Shown here one piece after another: positions 35,252-44,345 of a stretch of 64,000 bases of DNA. Made by a program: the position numbers and the translations under genes. The DNA lies in contig OZ245048.1 in the NCBI GenBank assembly GCA_965224435.1, positions 744,001-808,000 on the forward strand. The letters are read 5' to 3'. Position 1 is the stretch's first letter, and the number at the start of each line of letters is the position of its first letter. A model generated the notes under the pieces. It saw only the letters and a list, made by a program, of their open reading frames with translations. It was not told the origin of the DNA and did not search any database. This stretch comes from JAJRQY01 sp965224435. Lineage in GTDB: Bacteria; Actinomycetota; Acidimicrobiia; Acidimicrobiales; SZUA-35.

Positions 35252-35339
35252 GGCTGGCCGAAGGCCGTCACTCCCATAGCAGTTTCGTAGCGGCCTTCGT
35301 GTCTGGTTGAGGAAACCATGGGCGTATTTACCAGCGAGG

Positions 35340-35368
35340 TTGTCAGTATCGAACAAATGTTCGATACT
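35340..35368 (+). promoter_or_regulatory. SOS (LexA) box in the imuA-imuB promoter
   Basis: AGTATCGAACA (35345-35355) and TGTTCGATACT (35358-35368) form a perfect 11-bp inverted repeat containing the actinobacterial LexA core CGAAC-N4-GTTCG (35350-35363). It lies between a -35 TTGTCA (35340-35345) and a -10 GATACT (35363-35368) 17 bases apart. The ATG of imuA is 7 bases after the -10, so LexA would block a leaderless promoter. Confidence 0.9.
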
Positions 35369-35375
35369 GGTGACG

Positions 35376-36179
35376 ATGATGGATCATGGAACAGCTGCTC
35401 TTCGGCAATCCCTTGCCCGGCCGGAGCTCGCGCCTGATCTTCTAGCCAAGATCCAGCCGGTGAACCTCTCCCGTGATCGTCTGATTGAAGTTCCTGACCT
35501 TCTGCTTCCCCTTTTCCCTGACGGTGGCATTCAACGAGGCTGGAGTCTTGGTCTTGACGGTCATGGTTCGTGGGGTGTTGCCATGGCCTTGCTGGCCAGT
35601 GGCCTTGGGCAAGAAGGGTGGGTAGCAATTGTCGGCCTGCCGACGTTCAACCTTGCTGCTGCAGCCCACTATGGGCTTCGCCTTGATCGAGTCCTCCTGG
35701 TGGACGAACCGGGACCAGGACGCCTGGCTATGGTCCTGGCGACCCTGTTGGAAGCGGTCGACATTGTGGTGCTTTCTCCCCAGAGCCGGGTCGGTGCCCG
35801 CGACGCCCGGCGCCTGGTTGCTCGGGCAAGAGAGCAAGAATCAATCCTGTTCCACCTTGATGGCGGAACAACATGGCCAACCAAGCTGAACCTGTCCCTG
35901 TCAACCTCAGTTGTTGGATGGGACGGGCTTGGCCAAGGGCATGGCCATCTTCGATCAAGGCAGGTGCGAGTCGAGGCACATGGACGCCGGGGCAGTGCTC
36001 AGAAGGTTTCGGTCGATGTTCTGTTGCCGGATGCCAAGGGCAGGCTTGCCCCAGCTGAGACCGGTGGGCTTGATACTGCCAGTCTCGCCCCAGTTGAGTC
36101 GACCAAGCTGGTCAAGCCAATTGTCCTGCACCCCTTGCTTGCTGAAATTGAGAGTGGTCGGGTTCGGGCGTTGTCATGA
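35376..36179 (+). CDS. imuA: ImuA-like mutasome accessory protein (RecA-fold)
   Basis: About 267 residues from ATG 35376. It is a RecA/SulA-related protein with no intact Walker A motif in the usual place; SLGLDGHGSWGVAMALLAS is the position of the P-loop-like segment. The SOS box directly upstream and the ATGA overlap with imuB (36176-36179) identify it as the accessory gene of the ImuB/DnaE2 mutasome. An in-frame GTG (35370) and open frame to 35307 exist, but the promoter covers them. The role is translesion mutagenesis after DNA damage. Confidence 0.85.
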   Translation: MMDHGTAALRQSLARPELAPDLLAKIQPVNLSRDRLIEVPDLLLPLFPDGGIQRGWSLGLDGHGSWGVAMALLASGLGQEGWVAIVGLPTFNLAAAAHYGLRLDRVLLVDEPGPGRLAMVLATLLEAVDIVVLSPQSRVGARDARRLVARAREQESILFHLDGGTTWPTKLNLSLSTSVVGWDGLGQGHGHLRSRQVRVEAHGRRGSAQKVSVDVLLPDAKGRLAPAETGGLDTASLAPVESTKLVKPIVLHPLLAEIESGRVRALS

Positions 36180-37840
36180 CGGTGACCAGAATGCTCACCG
36201 TCTGGTGTCCTGACTGGCCAGTTGTTGCTTGGGGAGTACCACTGGATGAACCTTCCGTTGTGGTGTCGGCCAACCGGGTTATTGCCACCTCACCTGCGGC
36301 TCGAACCGAAGGGATTGCCGTGGGCCAGCGGCGGCGCGATGCCCAAGGCCGCTGCCCCGAGGTTGCTGTTCTTGAGCGTGACGCCGACCGAGAAGTACGA
36401 GTCTTCGAGCCAGTAGCTGCCGCCTTAGAAGTCTTTACTCCTCGGGTTGAACTTGTCGGGCCGGGTTTGGTTTCTTTCCCAACCCTTGGGCCGTCCCGTT
36501 TCTTTGGTGGCGACGAAGAGCTGGCAGACCTTGCCTTTGATGCGGTTGGGACTGTGTTGGGAGAGCGAGGCGAAGTCCGAGTTGGCATTGCCGACGGATC
36601 GTTCGCTGCCTACCTGGCTGCCCGGTCGCTTTCTGCCCGGTTAGAACCGCGCATTATTGAATCGGATGAAAGTGCCACCTTCCTCGCCCCGCTTTCCATC
36701 CAGACCTTGGAACGGGCCGACCTGGTTGATGTGCTTGGCCGGCTTGGTCTGCAAACATTAGGAGCATTCGCGTCACTGAGCGCGGCCGATGTTGTTGGAC
36801 GTTTTGGTCGCGAAGGTCAACTTGCTCATCGCCTGGCTAGTGGGAATGACGAGCACACACCGGACTTGCGAAAGCCGGGCGAAGACCTGTCGGTGACCTG
36901 GCTGTTCGAACCAGCCGCTGACCGGATCGACCGTTGCGCCTTCGCTGCCAAGGCCCTGGCTGATGAACTGCATGCAACCTTGTCAGCCAATGGGCTGGCC
37001 TGTGTCCGGGTAGCCATCGAAGCCGAAACGGAGAACGGTGAGTGCCATGTTCGACTTTGGCGACATGAAGGGGCCTTGTCTGCCGCTGCCCTGGCTGAGC
37101 GTGCCCGCTGGCAACTTGATGGCTGGCTGCAGATGGCGGCCAGTGCAAGTAAGGCAACGAAAGCCAGTCAGGAAGCTGCTCCGGATGCTGATCAGGGTGA
37201 AGGTGTCGAGGCGGCCAGTTCAGCTAGTCCAACGGCAGGAATCACTCGATTGAGTCTCATCCCTGATGAGGTCGTTGCCGCCTCTGGCCGGCAGCTGGGG
37301 TTCTGGGGTGGCCGGGCAGAACGAGCCGATGAAGTCACCCGGGCGGTTGCCCGGTTGCAGACCTTGCTTGGACCCGAAGCGATTCAAGTTCCCGAACGTC
37401 ATGGTGGCCGGGGGGTAGCCGAGCAGATATCGCTTGTTCCTGCTGCCGCGGTAGATCTGGGTGAGGCTCGGATTGCTACCGAAGCGGGGTGGGTGAAAGA
37501 ACCGTGGCCCGGTCAGCTGCCACTTCCGGCCCCAAGTAGGGCATGGGTTGACCCACAGGAAATTCAGTTGCTGGATGCCGTTGACTTGCCAATTGGGGTG
37601 TCAGGCCGGGGTGAGTTGACGTCAAGCCCAGCGGCGGTCTGTTTGGATCTTGCGCCCCATGCGTCGAGGCGTCGTCGCTCGCGTGTTGTTGCCTGGGCTG
37701 GCCCTTGGCCAGCCGATGAACGTTGGTGGGATGCTGACTCCCATCGGCGTCGGGCCAGGCTGCAACTGGAGCTGGATGATGGGTCGGCTCATGTGGTGGT
37801 GATTGAGCATGGGGTTTGGTGGCTGGAAGCCACCTTCTGA
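36176..37840 (+). CDS. imuB: Y-family polymerase-like mutasome hub protein ImuB
   Basis: A 554-residue Y-family polymerase homologue. The start MLTVWCPDWPVVAWGVPLD replaces the D-x-D metal motif, and the second catalytic site is also absent, as in ImuB: it does not polymerise but links DnaE2 to the clamp. Palm, thumb and little-finger regions follow in order. A low-complexity Ala/Ser/Gln stretch lies at about residues 322-360, and the C-terminal HxxRxRLQ-like tail ends in VWWLEATF. It is cotranscribed with imuA under the SOS box. Confidence 0.9.
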   Translation: MTVTRMLTVWCPDWPVVAWGVPLDEPSVVVSANRVIATSPAARTEGIAVGQRRRDAQGRCPEVAVLERDADREVRVFEPVAAALEVFTPRVELVGPGLVSFPTLGPSRFFGGDEELADLAFDAVGTVLGERGEVRVGIADGSFAAYLAARSLSARLEPRIIESDESATFLAPLSIQTLERADLVDVLGRLGLQTLGAFASLSAADVVGRFGREGQLAHRLASGNDEHTPDLRKPGEDLSVTWLFEPAADRIDRCAFAAKALADELHATLSANGLACVRVAIEAETENGECHVRLWRHEGALSAAALAERARWQLDGWLQMAASASKATKASQEAAPDADQGEGVEAASSASPTAGITRLSLIPDEVVAASGRQLGFWGGRAERADEVTRAVARLQTLLGPEAIQVPERHGGRGVAEQISLVPAAAVDLGEARIATEAGWVKEPWPGQLPLPAPSRAWVDPQEIQLLDAVDLPIGVSGRGELTSSPAAVCLDLAPHASRRRRSRVVAWAGPWPADERWWDADSHRRRARLQLELDDGSAHVVVIEHGVWWLEATF

Positions 37841-37860
37841 TATATTTCGAAGCTCTAACT

Positions 37861-39186
37861 ATGACCGACCCGAAGAAATCCATGTGGAGCGACGCCTTCA
37901 CCTCACTCAACCATCCTGAGTATTTCTTGCTCTGGTGGGCTGGCTCGTTCTCTTTCATGTCAATGCAGATGCAATTCTTCTTGCGTGGCATTCTTGCTTG
38001 GGATCTGACCGAACGTGAAGGAGCGCTTGGTTTGGTCTATCTGGTCATGGGTCTTGGCATGCTGATTTGCACTCCGCTGGGAGGAGTGGCTTCTGATCGA
38101 TACTCAAAGCGAAAGGTCTTGCTCTGGAGCCAAGGATTGCTCACTCTGGGGGCAGTAGTTATGGGTGTCGTGGTGAGCACCGGGCAGGAGCAGTTCTGGA
38201 TGCTGTTGGTTGCTTCGGGAGCTCAGGGTGTCGGGTTCGGATTCTTTGGGCCGTCGCGGGTTGCCTTTACCGCCGAGTTGGTTGGCCGCAAACAATTGGG
38301 CAATGCCATCTCCCTTTCACTCTTGAGTATGAACGTCACCCGAATCTTTGCCCCGGGATTGGCGGCGGGGTTGGTAGCGGTAAGACAATTCGGAATCGGT
38401 GGTGGCTATCTGGTTTCGGCCTTCTTAGCCGTCGTGAGCCTGTTTGTGCTTGCTCGAGTGTCAGAGGGAGCGGCCGGAACTAGCGGTGAGCGAAGGAATC
38501 CCTTTCTGGAAGTCGTCGATGGCATTCGTTACGTCAACAGCATCCCGTCACTCAGGCGACTGGTTCTGTGTTCCTTCTTTGTCATCATGTTCGCTTTCAG
38601 CTACGTCGTTTTTGTTCCGGCGCTGGTTGAAGGGGTCTATGGCCTATCTGAAACCTGGGTCGGTCTATTGACGATCGCCAGCGCCGTTGGAGCCGTTGCG
38701 GTCTCAGTGCCCCTGGCTGCTCGAGCGGACTCACCGATGGCCAAGATGGCCATGACTCTGTTTGGTATTAGCTTCGGCTTGACTGTCATGCTGCTTGGCC
38801 TTGCTCCGGGAGTCTGGACAGCAATTGTTGTTGTCGCCTTCGTCGGCGCTGCTTCGACTGGCTTCCAGACCTTGGCCAATACCCTTGCGCTTGGCATTGC
38901 GGATGATGCCCATCAGGGTCGAGTGCAGTCGTTATTCCAGCTGTCCTTTGCTGGCTTCGGCATGGCTGCCTTCCCCCTTGGAATTCTGGCCGAGACAATT
39001 GGCCTGCAGAAAACCATCATGGTGATGGGGGCGGTCGCGCTAACAGCGGTGGTGATCTTCAACCTGGCCGAGAAGCGAGACCCGCAGATGCAGGCGATTG
39101 ATCCGGCTGGTCCAGATCAGGACCAGCCGACGCAGAACAACTCAGCTGATACTGTCGATGGTCAGGTACTTCCAGCTAAGTCTTAG
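37861..39186 (+). CDS. MFS transporter (EntS-like, drug/siderophore type)
   Basis: About 441 residues with 12 hydrophobic helices. The motif GVASDRYSKRKVLLWS after helix 2 is the MFS signature loop. GFGFFGPSRVAFTAELVGRK after helix 4 suits the MFS_3/EntS-type exporters. I use ATG 37861 because the open frame extends into imuB. It lies just behind imuB on the same strand; being outside the mutasome function, it may simply share the transcript. It overlaps the convergent alcohol dehydrogenase stop by four bases. Confidence 0.8.
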   Translation: MTDPKKSMWSDAFTSLNHPEYFLLWWAGSFSFMSMQMQFFLRGILAWDLTEREGALGLVYLVMGLGMLICTPLGGVASDRYSKRKVLLWSQGLLTLGAVVMGVVVSTGQEQFWMLLVASGAQGVGFGFFGPSRVAFTAELVGRKQLGNAISLSLLSMNVTRIFAPGLAAGLVAVRQFGIGGGYLVSAFLAVVSLFVLARVSEGAAGTSGERRNPFLEVVDGIRYVNSIPSLRRLVLCSFFVIMFAFSYVVFVPALVEGVYGLSETWVGLLTIASAVGAVAVSVPLAARADSPMAKMAMTLFGISFGLTVMLLGLAPGVWTAIVVVAFVGAASTGFQTLANTLALGIADDAHQGRVQSLFQLSFAGFGMAAFPLGILAETIGLQKTIMVMGAVALTAVVIFNLAEKRDPQMQAIDPAGPDQDQPTQNNSADTVDGQVLPAKS

Positions 39187-40268
39187 AAGATGATGACGCT
39201 GCGGGTTTCGGCGCCGGTCTTCAGTTCTTCGAAGCCTTCGTTGATCTCTTCCAATTTGATGGTCTTGGCCACCATGGCGTCCAGATTGAGGCGCCCATCC
39301 AGGTACATATCTACGATGCGTGGCATGTCGGTGCGGAACTGGTTCGAGCCCATATTCGAGCCGGTCAAGGTTCTCTCCATGATGAGATCGGCCCCGTGGA
39401 TTTCGACCATGGTGCCAACGGGAATGAGCCCGATAACGGTGGCTTGACCACCGCTGCGCAGCATCTTGAACGACTGTTCGGCCGTGACCTTCAGGCCGAC
39501 GGCTTCAAAGCTGTAGTGCACTCCGCCGTCGCTGATTTCCTTGACCTGGGCAACCGGGTCGCCGTCACCGGGATTGACAATATGGGTTGCGCCAAGTTCT
39601 TGAGCTAGTTCGAGCTTGGCTCCAACCATGTCAACGGCAATGATCTTGTTGGCGCCAGCAATGCGAGCCCCTTGAATGGCCGACAAGCCAATTCCGCCGC
39701 AGCCAATGACGGCAACGGTTGAACCGGGCTCGACTTTGGCGGTGCGAAAGACTGCTCCCAGACCGGTGGTAACAGCGCAGCCAATAAGGGCCGCCTTGTC
39801 CAGCGGCATGTCTTCACGAATCTTTACCAAGGCGTGCTCGTGAATTAGCATCTTCTCGGCGAACGAAGACAGATGCATGAACTGGTGGATGACCTCACCA
39901 TCCTGGCTCAGGCGGTGGCCCTCTTCAGGTCCACGAACCAGGTGGGTGTGCTTGTTCTCACAAAGTGACATGTGGCCGCTGAGGCATTGCTCGCAGTAGC
40001 CGCAGAAGGCTGACAAGCAGGTGATGACGTGGTCACCGGGTTTGACGTAGGTGACCATGGAGCCGACTGCTTCGACCACACCGGCGGACTCATGCCCAAG
40101 CAGGACAGGCAGCGGGTGTGGGTAGGTGGCCTCCATGAAGTGAAGGTCACTGTGGCACAGCCCGGCAGCCGCGGTCTTGACCAGGACTTCCCGGGGACCA
40201 GGTTCGCCGATTTCGACGTTCTCGATTTTTAGTTGACCAGGGGCGGAATTGAGTACGGCTGCTTTCAT
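39183..40268 (-). CDS. Zinc-dependent alcohol dehydrogenase
   Basis: A 361-residue medium-chain dehydrogenase. Catalytic zinc: Cys in AAGLCHSDLHFMEA, His in GHESAGVVE, and the later GCAVTTGLG. Structural zinc cysteines: CGYCEQCLSGHMSLC. NAD binding: VIGCGGIGLSAIQGARIAGA. It resembles class III / NDMA-dependent-type alcohol or aldehyde dehydrogenases. It is read from the same strand as the lar genes and marR, 42 bases downstream of marR, and may be part of that operon. Substrate unknown. Confidence 0.85.
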   Translation of the reverse strand: MKAAVLNSAPGQLKIENVEIGEPGPREVLVKTAAAGLCHSDLHFMEATYPHPLPVLLGHESAGVVEAVGSMVTYVKPGDHVITCLSAFCGYCEQCLSGHMSLCENKHTHLVRGPEEGHRLSQDGEVIHQFMHLSSFAEKMLIHEHALVKIREDMPLDKAALIGCAVTTGLGAVFRTAKVEPGSTVAVIGCGGIGLSAIQGARIAGANKIIAVDMVGAKLELAQELGATHIVNPGDGDPVAQVKEISDGGVHYSFEAVGLKVTAEQSFKMLRSGGQATVIGLIPVGTMVEIHGADLIMERTLTGSNMGSNQFRTDMPRIVDMYLDGRLNLDAMVAKTIKLEEINEGFEELKTGAETRSVIIF

Positions 40269-40310
40269 CTCGTGATTGTTGCCGCGATCCTCGCTCCTGT
40301 CGACTCTTGG

Positions 40311-40841
40311 TCAGGAAGGTGCGTCTTCTTCGGTGCAGCCAACACAACTATCAGAAACAAAGGTGTCGACCGACTGGGCGAACCGTTCGAGGAACTCGGC
40401 CAACAAGATCTGTTCGTCCGGCTTAAAGCGGCTTAGAATCTGGGACAATCCGTCTTGGATTCTGGCATAGAACTTCTCATAGACCCGCTCACCTTCCTTG
40501 GTGGCTGACACCACGTAGGAGCGCTGATCATCAGCAGATTTCTCCCGGATGGCGTAGCCCCGCGAGCTCAAGCAGCTGACGGCCCGCGTGGTTGAAGCGG
40601 GCGTGATGTGCAGTGCATCGGCTAGCTCACCCATGCGAAGAGGGCCTTGCTGGACGAGCACGCTCAGTGCATCAGCAAGAGCCATGTCCAGAGCATCAGG
40701 GTCATCTTCAGTTCCGTAGAAGAGTCCCTTGATCTCGGTCGCAGCAGCTCCGCGGCGGATCTCTCGCCAGGCACCGCCAACCCGAGGGCGAACGTCCGCA
40801 TCTTGGTTTGTGGCAGCAGTCACACGCTCAGTGTGCAACAT
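40311..40841 (-). CDS. MarR-family transcriptional regulator
   Basis: About 176 residues from ATG 40841 (TTG 40859 is an alternative). The winged-helix core is LRMGELADALHITPASTTRAVSCLSSRGYAIR, followed by the wing KSADDQRSYVVSATKEG. The helical dimer region follows, and the tail has an odd Cys pair, DSCVGCTEEDA. It is placed between larC (18-base gap) and the alcohol dehydrogenase, both on the same strand, so it could regulate them. A signal for the ligand is not visible. Confidence 0.82.
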   Translation of the reverse strand: MLHTERVTAATNQDADVRPRVGGAWREIRRGAAATEIKGLFYGTEDDPDALDMALADALSVLVQQGPLRMGELADALHITPASTTRAVSCLSSRGYAIREKSADDQRSYVVSATKEGERVYEKFYARIQDGLSQILSRFKPDEQILLAEFLERFAQSVDTFVSDSCVGCTEEDAPS

Positions 40842-40877
40842 GGCGACGGGAGAAGCCAAGTCGATGACGCGACTTTG

Positions 40878-42098
40878 CTAATCGCATGGGCGATGGCTGG
40901 GCGAAACCAAGGCAGCGAACGCTGCATGAGCCTCAAGAGCCAGCAGCCGGATTGGCTGCCCGGTTGCATCCGCGATTCGAACAAGATCGTCGTGTTCGGG
41001 CTTCGCACCGAAGGGCCCGACCTTCATGGCGACTGGATGGCCGCGCACTTCAATCGTGGTGAAGTCACGCGGCAGGACATGTTTGTGGACCGGGTACTCA
41101 CGAATACCCAACGTCCCAGTTTCTCGGAAGATGACGGCGCACAAATCAGCTGCAAGCAACGGTGAGCACAGGATCCGAAGTTCGTGGGCTGGGCGCCCCT
41201 TCTTCATGATGATGGGAACAAGCCAGGCATCATCTGCCCCAGCATCGAGCAAGACCTGGATGGTGTTAGCCAAGACCTCGGGAGTGACATCGTCCAGATT
41301 GGTGGCCAGCATGACGCTGTCCTGCAAATTACTTTCGATACTGCCTGTCGGCGATCCACTCGTCGTCGGTGAGTCACTCGGATCGAGGAGGAACATGCTC
41401 AATACGTTGGGATGACTGGCCGGATCTCGTCCGCCTGCTCCTCGACTGATGGCCTCGATAGTTCCTGCCGGCATCTGTCCAGAGACCGAGGCGAGTTCGG
41501 CCAGTAGGGCTGCGCCGGTTGGAGTACAAGTCTCGGTGGCAGTATCGATGCCACGAACAGGCATGCCCAGCAGTAGAGCCGCTGTCGCTGGTGCTGGTAG
41601 GGGCAGCACCCCATGTGCGGCCTTGACGGTGCCGTGTCCAAGCCCGACCGGCCCAACAATGATCTTGTCGATGTTCAGCTGGTCCAGAAGGATCCAGGTG
41701 CCAACAATGTCGATGATGGCGTCCAGGGCTCCAACCTCGTGAAAATGAACCTCTTCCAGTGAGACCTGATGCTGTTGTGCCTCAACCAGGCCGAGCCGAT
41801 GGAAGGTTGCCCGTGCCCCGGTTCGAACCGCATCGGGTAGATCGGAGCCAGCGAGCATGGCGTCGATCTCTGACCAATGCCGCGCCGTCGTTGACTCCTC
41901 GGTGTCGACCTTGACCCGGTTGGCTGAAATCCCGGCCCGGGTAACAGCTTCTGAGGAGATGGCATAGCCATCGAGCTTGAGAGAAGCGAGGCCTTCGACC
42001 AGCGAATCCGTGTTGCCGACCAGGCCAGACAGGGCTCCAAGGAACATGTCACCTGATGCACCAAAGCTCGGGTCGATCCACAGGACAGCATCGCTCAC
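40878..42098 (-). CDS. larC: Nickel-pincer cofactor biosynthesis protein LarC
   Basis: About 406 residues. The start WIDPSFGASGDMFLGAL is the LarC/DUF111 signature; the middle has EEVHFHEVGALDAIIDIVGT, and the end contains LEAHAAF and VKVGP-type blocks. It inserts nickel into the pyridine-dithiocarboxylic acid mononucleotide. GTG 42098 overlaps the larB stop (GTGA). The usual frameshift that splits larC in some lactobacilli is absent. No larA is found in the window. Confidence 0.92.
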   Translation of the reverse strand: MSDAVLWIDPSFGASGDMFLGALSGLVGNTDSLVEGLASLKLDGYAISSEAVTRAGISANRVKVDTEESTTARHWSEIDAMLAGSDLPDAVRTGARATFHRLGLVEAQQHQVSLEEVHFHEVGALDAIIDIVGTWILLDQLNIDKIIVGPVGLGHGTVKAAHGVLPLPAPATAALLLGMPVRGIDTATETCTPTGAALLAELASVSGQMPAGTIEAISRGAGGRDPASHPNVLSMFLLDPSDSPTTSGSPTGSIESNLQDSVMLATNLDDVTPEVLANTIQVLLDAGADDAWLVPIIMKKGRPAHELRILCSPLLAADLCAVIFRETGTLGIREYPVHKHVLPRDFTTIEVRGHPVAMKVGPFGAKPEHDDLVRIADATGQPIRLLALEAHAAFAALVSPSHRPCD

Positions 42099-42820
42099 GT
42101 GGCCGCGCTCTCTCCGGTGCCTGGAGCTGCTTGAGCGTCGACTCCAAGGATTCGGTGGGCGGCGCATGCCGCCCCGTATCCATTGTCGATGCCGACTACA
42201 GCAATGCCCGGTGCGCACGAGGCCATCATCGAAAGCAGGGCTGTGACACCCTCAAACGACGAGCCATATCCAACCGAGGTTGGAACCGCAATCAGAGGTT
42301 GGCGGACCAGGCCAGCCAGAACTGTGGGCAGTGCACCCTCCATCCCAGCCAGGGCAATGATGACGTCCGCTTGCTCAAACTCGGGCAGTGATTCCAACAA
42401 TCGATGCAGGCCGGCGACGCCTACATCAGTGACCATGATTGGTGAGTGTCCCATTGCCGCCAGGGTTGCGCTGGCCTCGTTGGCGACAGGTAGGTCCGAC
42501 GTTCCGGCCGAAACAATGGCGATTTGTTTCCCCGTCGATGGACGGTGCCGCCAGCTCAAGGTCGAGTCAGACTGGTGGTCCGGGGACAGCTGGCGCAGGG
42601 CCTCTGATTGCTTGGGAGTGACTCGGGTGGCGAGGACAGCGTCGGTTCCGTGCTCCAAAATGTTGGAGACGATCTCGACACATTGTTCGACGGTCTTGCC
42701 CTGGCAGTACACGGCTTCGGGAATGTCAATGCGGGCCGTTCGCCGGTAGTCGATACGCGCTGTTGGGCCTTGGGTCAGGTCGTTCTGGGTCGACGCGGTA
42801 TCCGCTGGTTGGGGTGTCAT
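42095..42820 (-). CDS. larB: Pyridinium-3,5-biscarboxylic acid mononucleotide synthase LarB
   Basis: About 241 residues from ATG 42820, overlapping the larE stop by one base (TGATG). The NCAIR-mutase/LarB fold is shown by IAIVSAGTSDLPVANEA, VTDVGVAGLHRLL, IALAGMEGALPTVLAGL and the C-terminal IDNGYGAACAAHRI. It carboxylates and hydrolyses nicotinic acid adenine dinucleotide to the cofactor precursor. Upstream in-frame codons to 42910 lie inside larE and are not used. Confidence 0.92.
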   Translation of the reverse strand: MTPQPADTASTQNDLTQGPTARIDYRRTARIDIPEAVYCQGKTVEQCVEIVSNILEHGTDAVLATRVTPKQSEALRQLSPDHQSDSTLSWRHRPSTGKQIAIVSAGTSDLPVANEASATLAAMGHSPIMVTDVGVAGLHRLLESLPEFEQADVIIALAGMEGALPTVLAGLVRQPLIAVPTSVGYGSSFEGVTALLSMMASCAPGIAVVGIDNGYGAACAAHRILGVDAQAAPGTGESAAT

Positions 42821-43638
42821 CAAGCCGTGGTCTGGCTGAGGGCCAGGTTCAAGTTGCCCGACTGTAGACCGGCCAGATCGATGGTGACGTAGCGGTAGCC
42901 AACCGAGCACACAGCCTCATTGATTGCCTCAGACTGTTCGGCCAATGCGACGATGTCGGCGGCCGGTACTTCGATCCGGGCGGTGTCGCCATAGTGGCGG
43001 ACCCGAACGTCGACGAAGCCGAGGTTGCGCAGGGCGGCTTCAGCTCGATCGATTCGAGATAAGAGGGTGAGGCCGACTTCGGTTCCGTAGGGGATTCGTG
43101 AGGCCAAGCAGGGCATGGCTGGCCGATCCCAAACCTCGAGCCCCCAGGCCTGAGCCAGACGTCTAACGTCAGCCTTGCTGAACCCGGCGTCGACCAGAGG
43201 AAAGGCAGCCCCTCGTTCTTGGGCGGCATCTTGACCGGGCCGGTGGTCGCCGAGGTCATCGACATTGACGCCAAGTACCACGGTGGCGGACCGCTTGGCG
43301 GCTAAGGGGCTGAGCTGGTCCATGAGGGCGGACTTGCACCAGAAGCAGCGGTCCCCGTTGTTGGCCTGGTAGCGGGAGTCGTCAAGCTCGTCGGTGGATA
43401 CCGCTTGCCAAGGGACACCCCAGGATGAGGTCAGGCGTTGGCATTGATCAAGCTCGCCGCTGGCGAGGGAGGCCGAGTCGGCGGTGGCAGCCAAGATGGA
43501 CTCGTTTGGCAGTGATTTTGCTGCGGCGAAAGCGACAAGTGAAGAGTCAACACCTCCGGAAAAGGCGACGACCATTGGCCCGATGGCCCGAATGGCGATA
43601 TCGAGACGATCGGCTAGATCTTGGGCTGCAGCATCCAC
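42820..43638 (-). CDS. larE: Sulfur-insertion enzyme LarE, three-cysteine (4Fe-4S-type) form
   Basis: About 272 residues from GTG 43638, 7 bases after TAGCAT (43651-43646). The PP-loop is FSGGVDSSLVAF. It has CFWC (Cys98, Cys101) and PCLASRIPYG (Cys177); only the last corresponds to the sacrificial cysteine of Lactobacillus LarE. A three-cysteine pattern is known from Thermotoga-type LarE, where a 4Fe-4S cluster carries the sulfur. It adds sulfur to the pincer precursor. It opens the larE-larB-larC operon. Upstream GTG 43755 is also open and would add 39 poorly conserved residues. Confidence 0.9.
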   Translation of the reverse strand: MDAAAQDLADRLDIAIRAIGPMVVAFSGGVDSSLVAFAAAKSLPNESILAATADSASLASGELDQCQRLTSSWGVPWQAVSTDELDDSRYQANNGDRCFWCKSALMDQLSPLAAKRSATVVLGVNVDDLGDHRPGQDAAQERGAAFPLVDAGFSKADVRRLAQAWGLEVWDRPAMPCLASRIPYGTEVGLTLLSRIDRAEAALRNLGFVDVRVRHYGDTARIEVPAADIVALAEQSEAINEAVCSVGYRYVTIDLAGLQSGNLNLALSQTTA

Positions 43639-43961
43639 AGTCACAATGCTAGGCCCGCCTTTCTCCAGGTCGACAGAATCCGCCGTGGTCTGGCTCCAGA
43701 GCCCCTTCTTGGCAATTCGTGAGGCGCTAGTGACACCGGTTACGTCCGCTGTCACTAGTCGTGGCCATAATCATGGCTGACTGCCCCTTCCCCTGAACGA
43801 ACAGCTGACCTCAACTCATTGGAAGACAGCATGACCTATCTAGTACTCAAACCACAGTCCAGATCATTTGTGGAGTTGGGCCATCATGGGTAGACCAAGC
43901 CGACCCCTATCTTTCTCCACAGTTTAAGGCCAATGCCCACGAACTCTCCGAGACTGACGGC

Positions 43962-44309
43962 GTGGCATATGCGGGTGTTCTGGCTTCGGCATTCCACCTT
44001 GCCGAGCACGGCCGGGCCTCCATACATCCCTATGTTGGGTGGGGACTAGCCAGCTCAGACTTTCGAGACAACAGTGGTGAGATTCGGTGGCCCGACCCCG
44101 AAGATCAATCCGACTATCCCGATCGCGCATGGAGAGGCCTGTTTGTAACAAATCCTAATCGCGAGTGGTTCCTGCTAACCCTTCTTGGCAACAAGGCCCG
44201 CTATCCCGCTGGTTCCAAGGCCTGGTACGACCTTGCCATCCCAGAATCCGATCGGATCGCTAGGGGATACAACAACGTCCTGAACCTACGTGACTTTCCT
44301 CAGCCGTAA
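43962..44309 (+). CDS. HigB/RelE-like toxin, start codon not identified (possibly disrupted)
   Basis: The frame is open from 43809 to 44309, but the first ATG, GTG or TTG in frame is GTG 43962, giving 115 residues. Segments such as the upstream WVDQADPY, FHLAEHGRAS, WRGLFVTNPNREWFLLTLLG and KAWYDLAIPESDRIA match the order of HigB-type toxins. The upstream Trp segment (about 43881) belongs to the domain but lies before any usual start. A better-placed ATG (43831, behind GGAAGA) reads another frame and stops at 43891-43893. So the gene may be frameshifted, use an ATT start, or be inactive. It precedes an XRE antitoxin. Confidence 0.5.
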   Translation: MAYAGVLASAFHLAEHGRASIHPYVGWGLASSDFRDNSGEIRWPDPEDQSDYPDRAWRGLFVTNPNREWFLLTLLGNKARYPAGSKAWYDLAIPESDRIARGYNNVLNLRDFPQP

Positions 44310-44345
44310 AGATGAACCTATACTGTGATAGTAAGGAGATCAACG

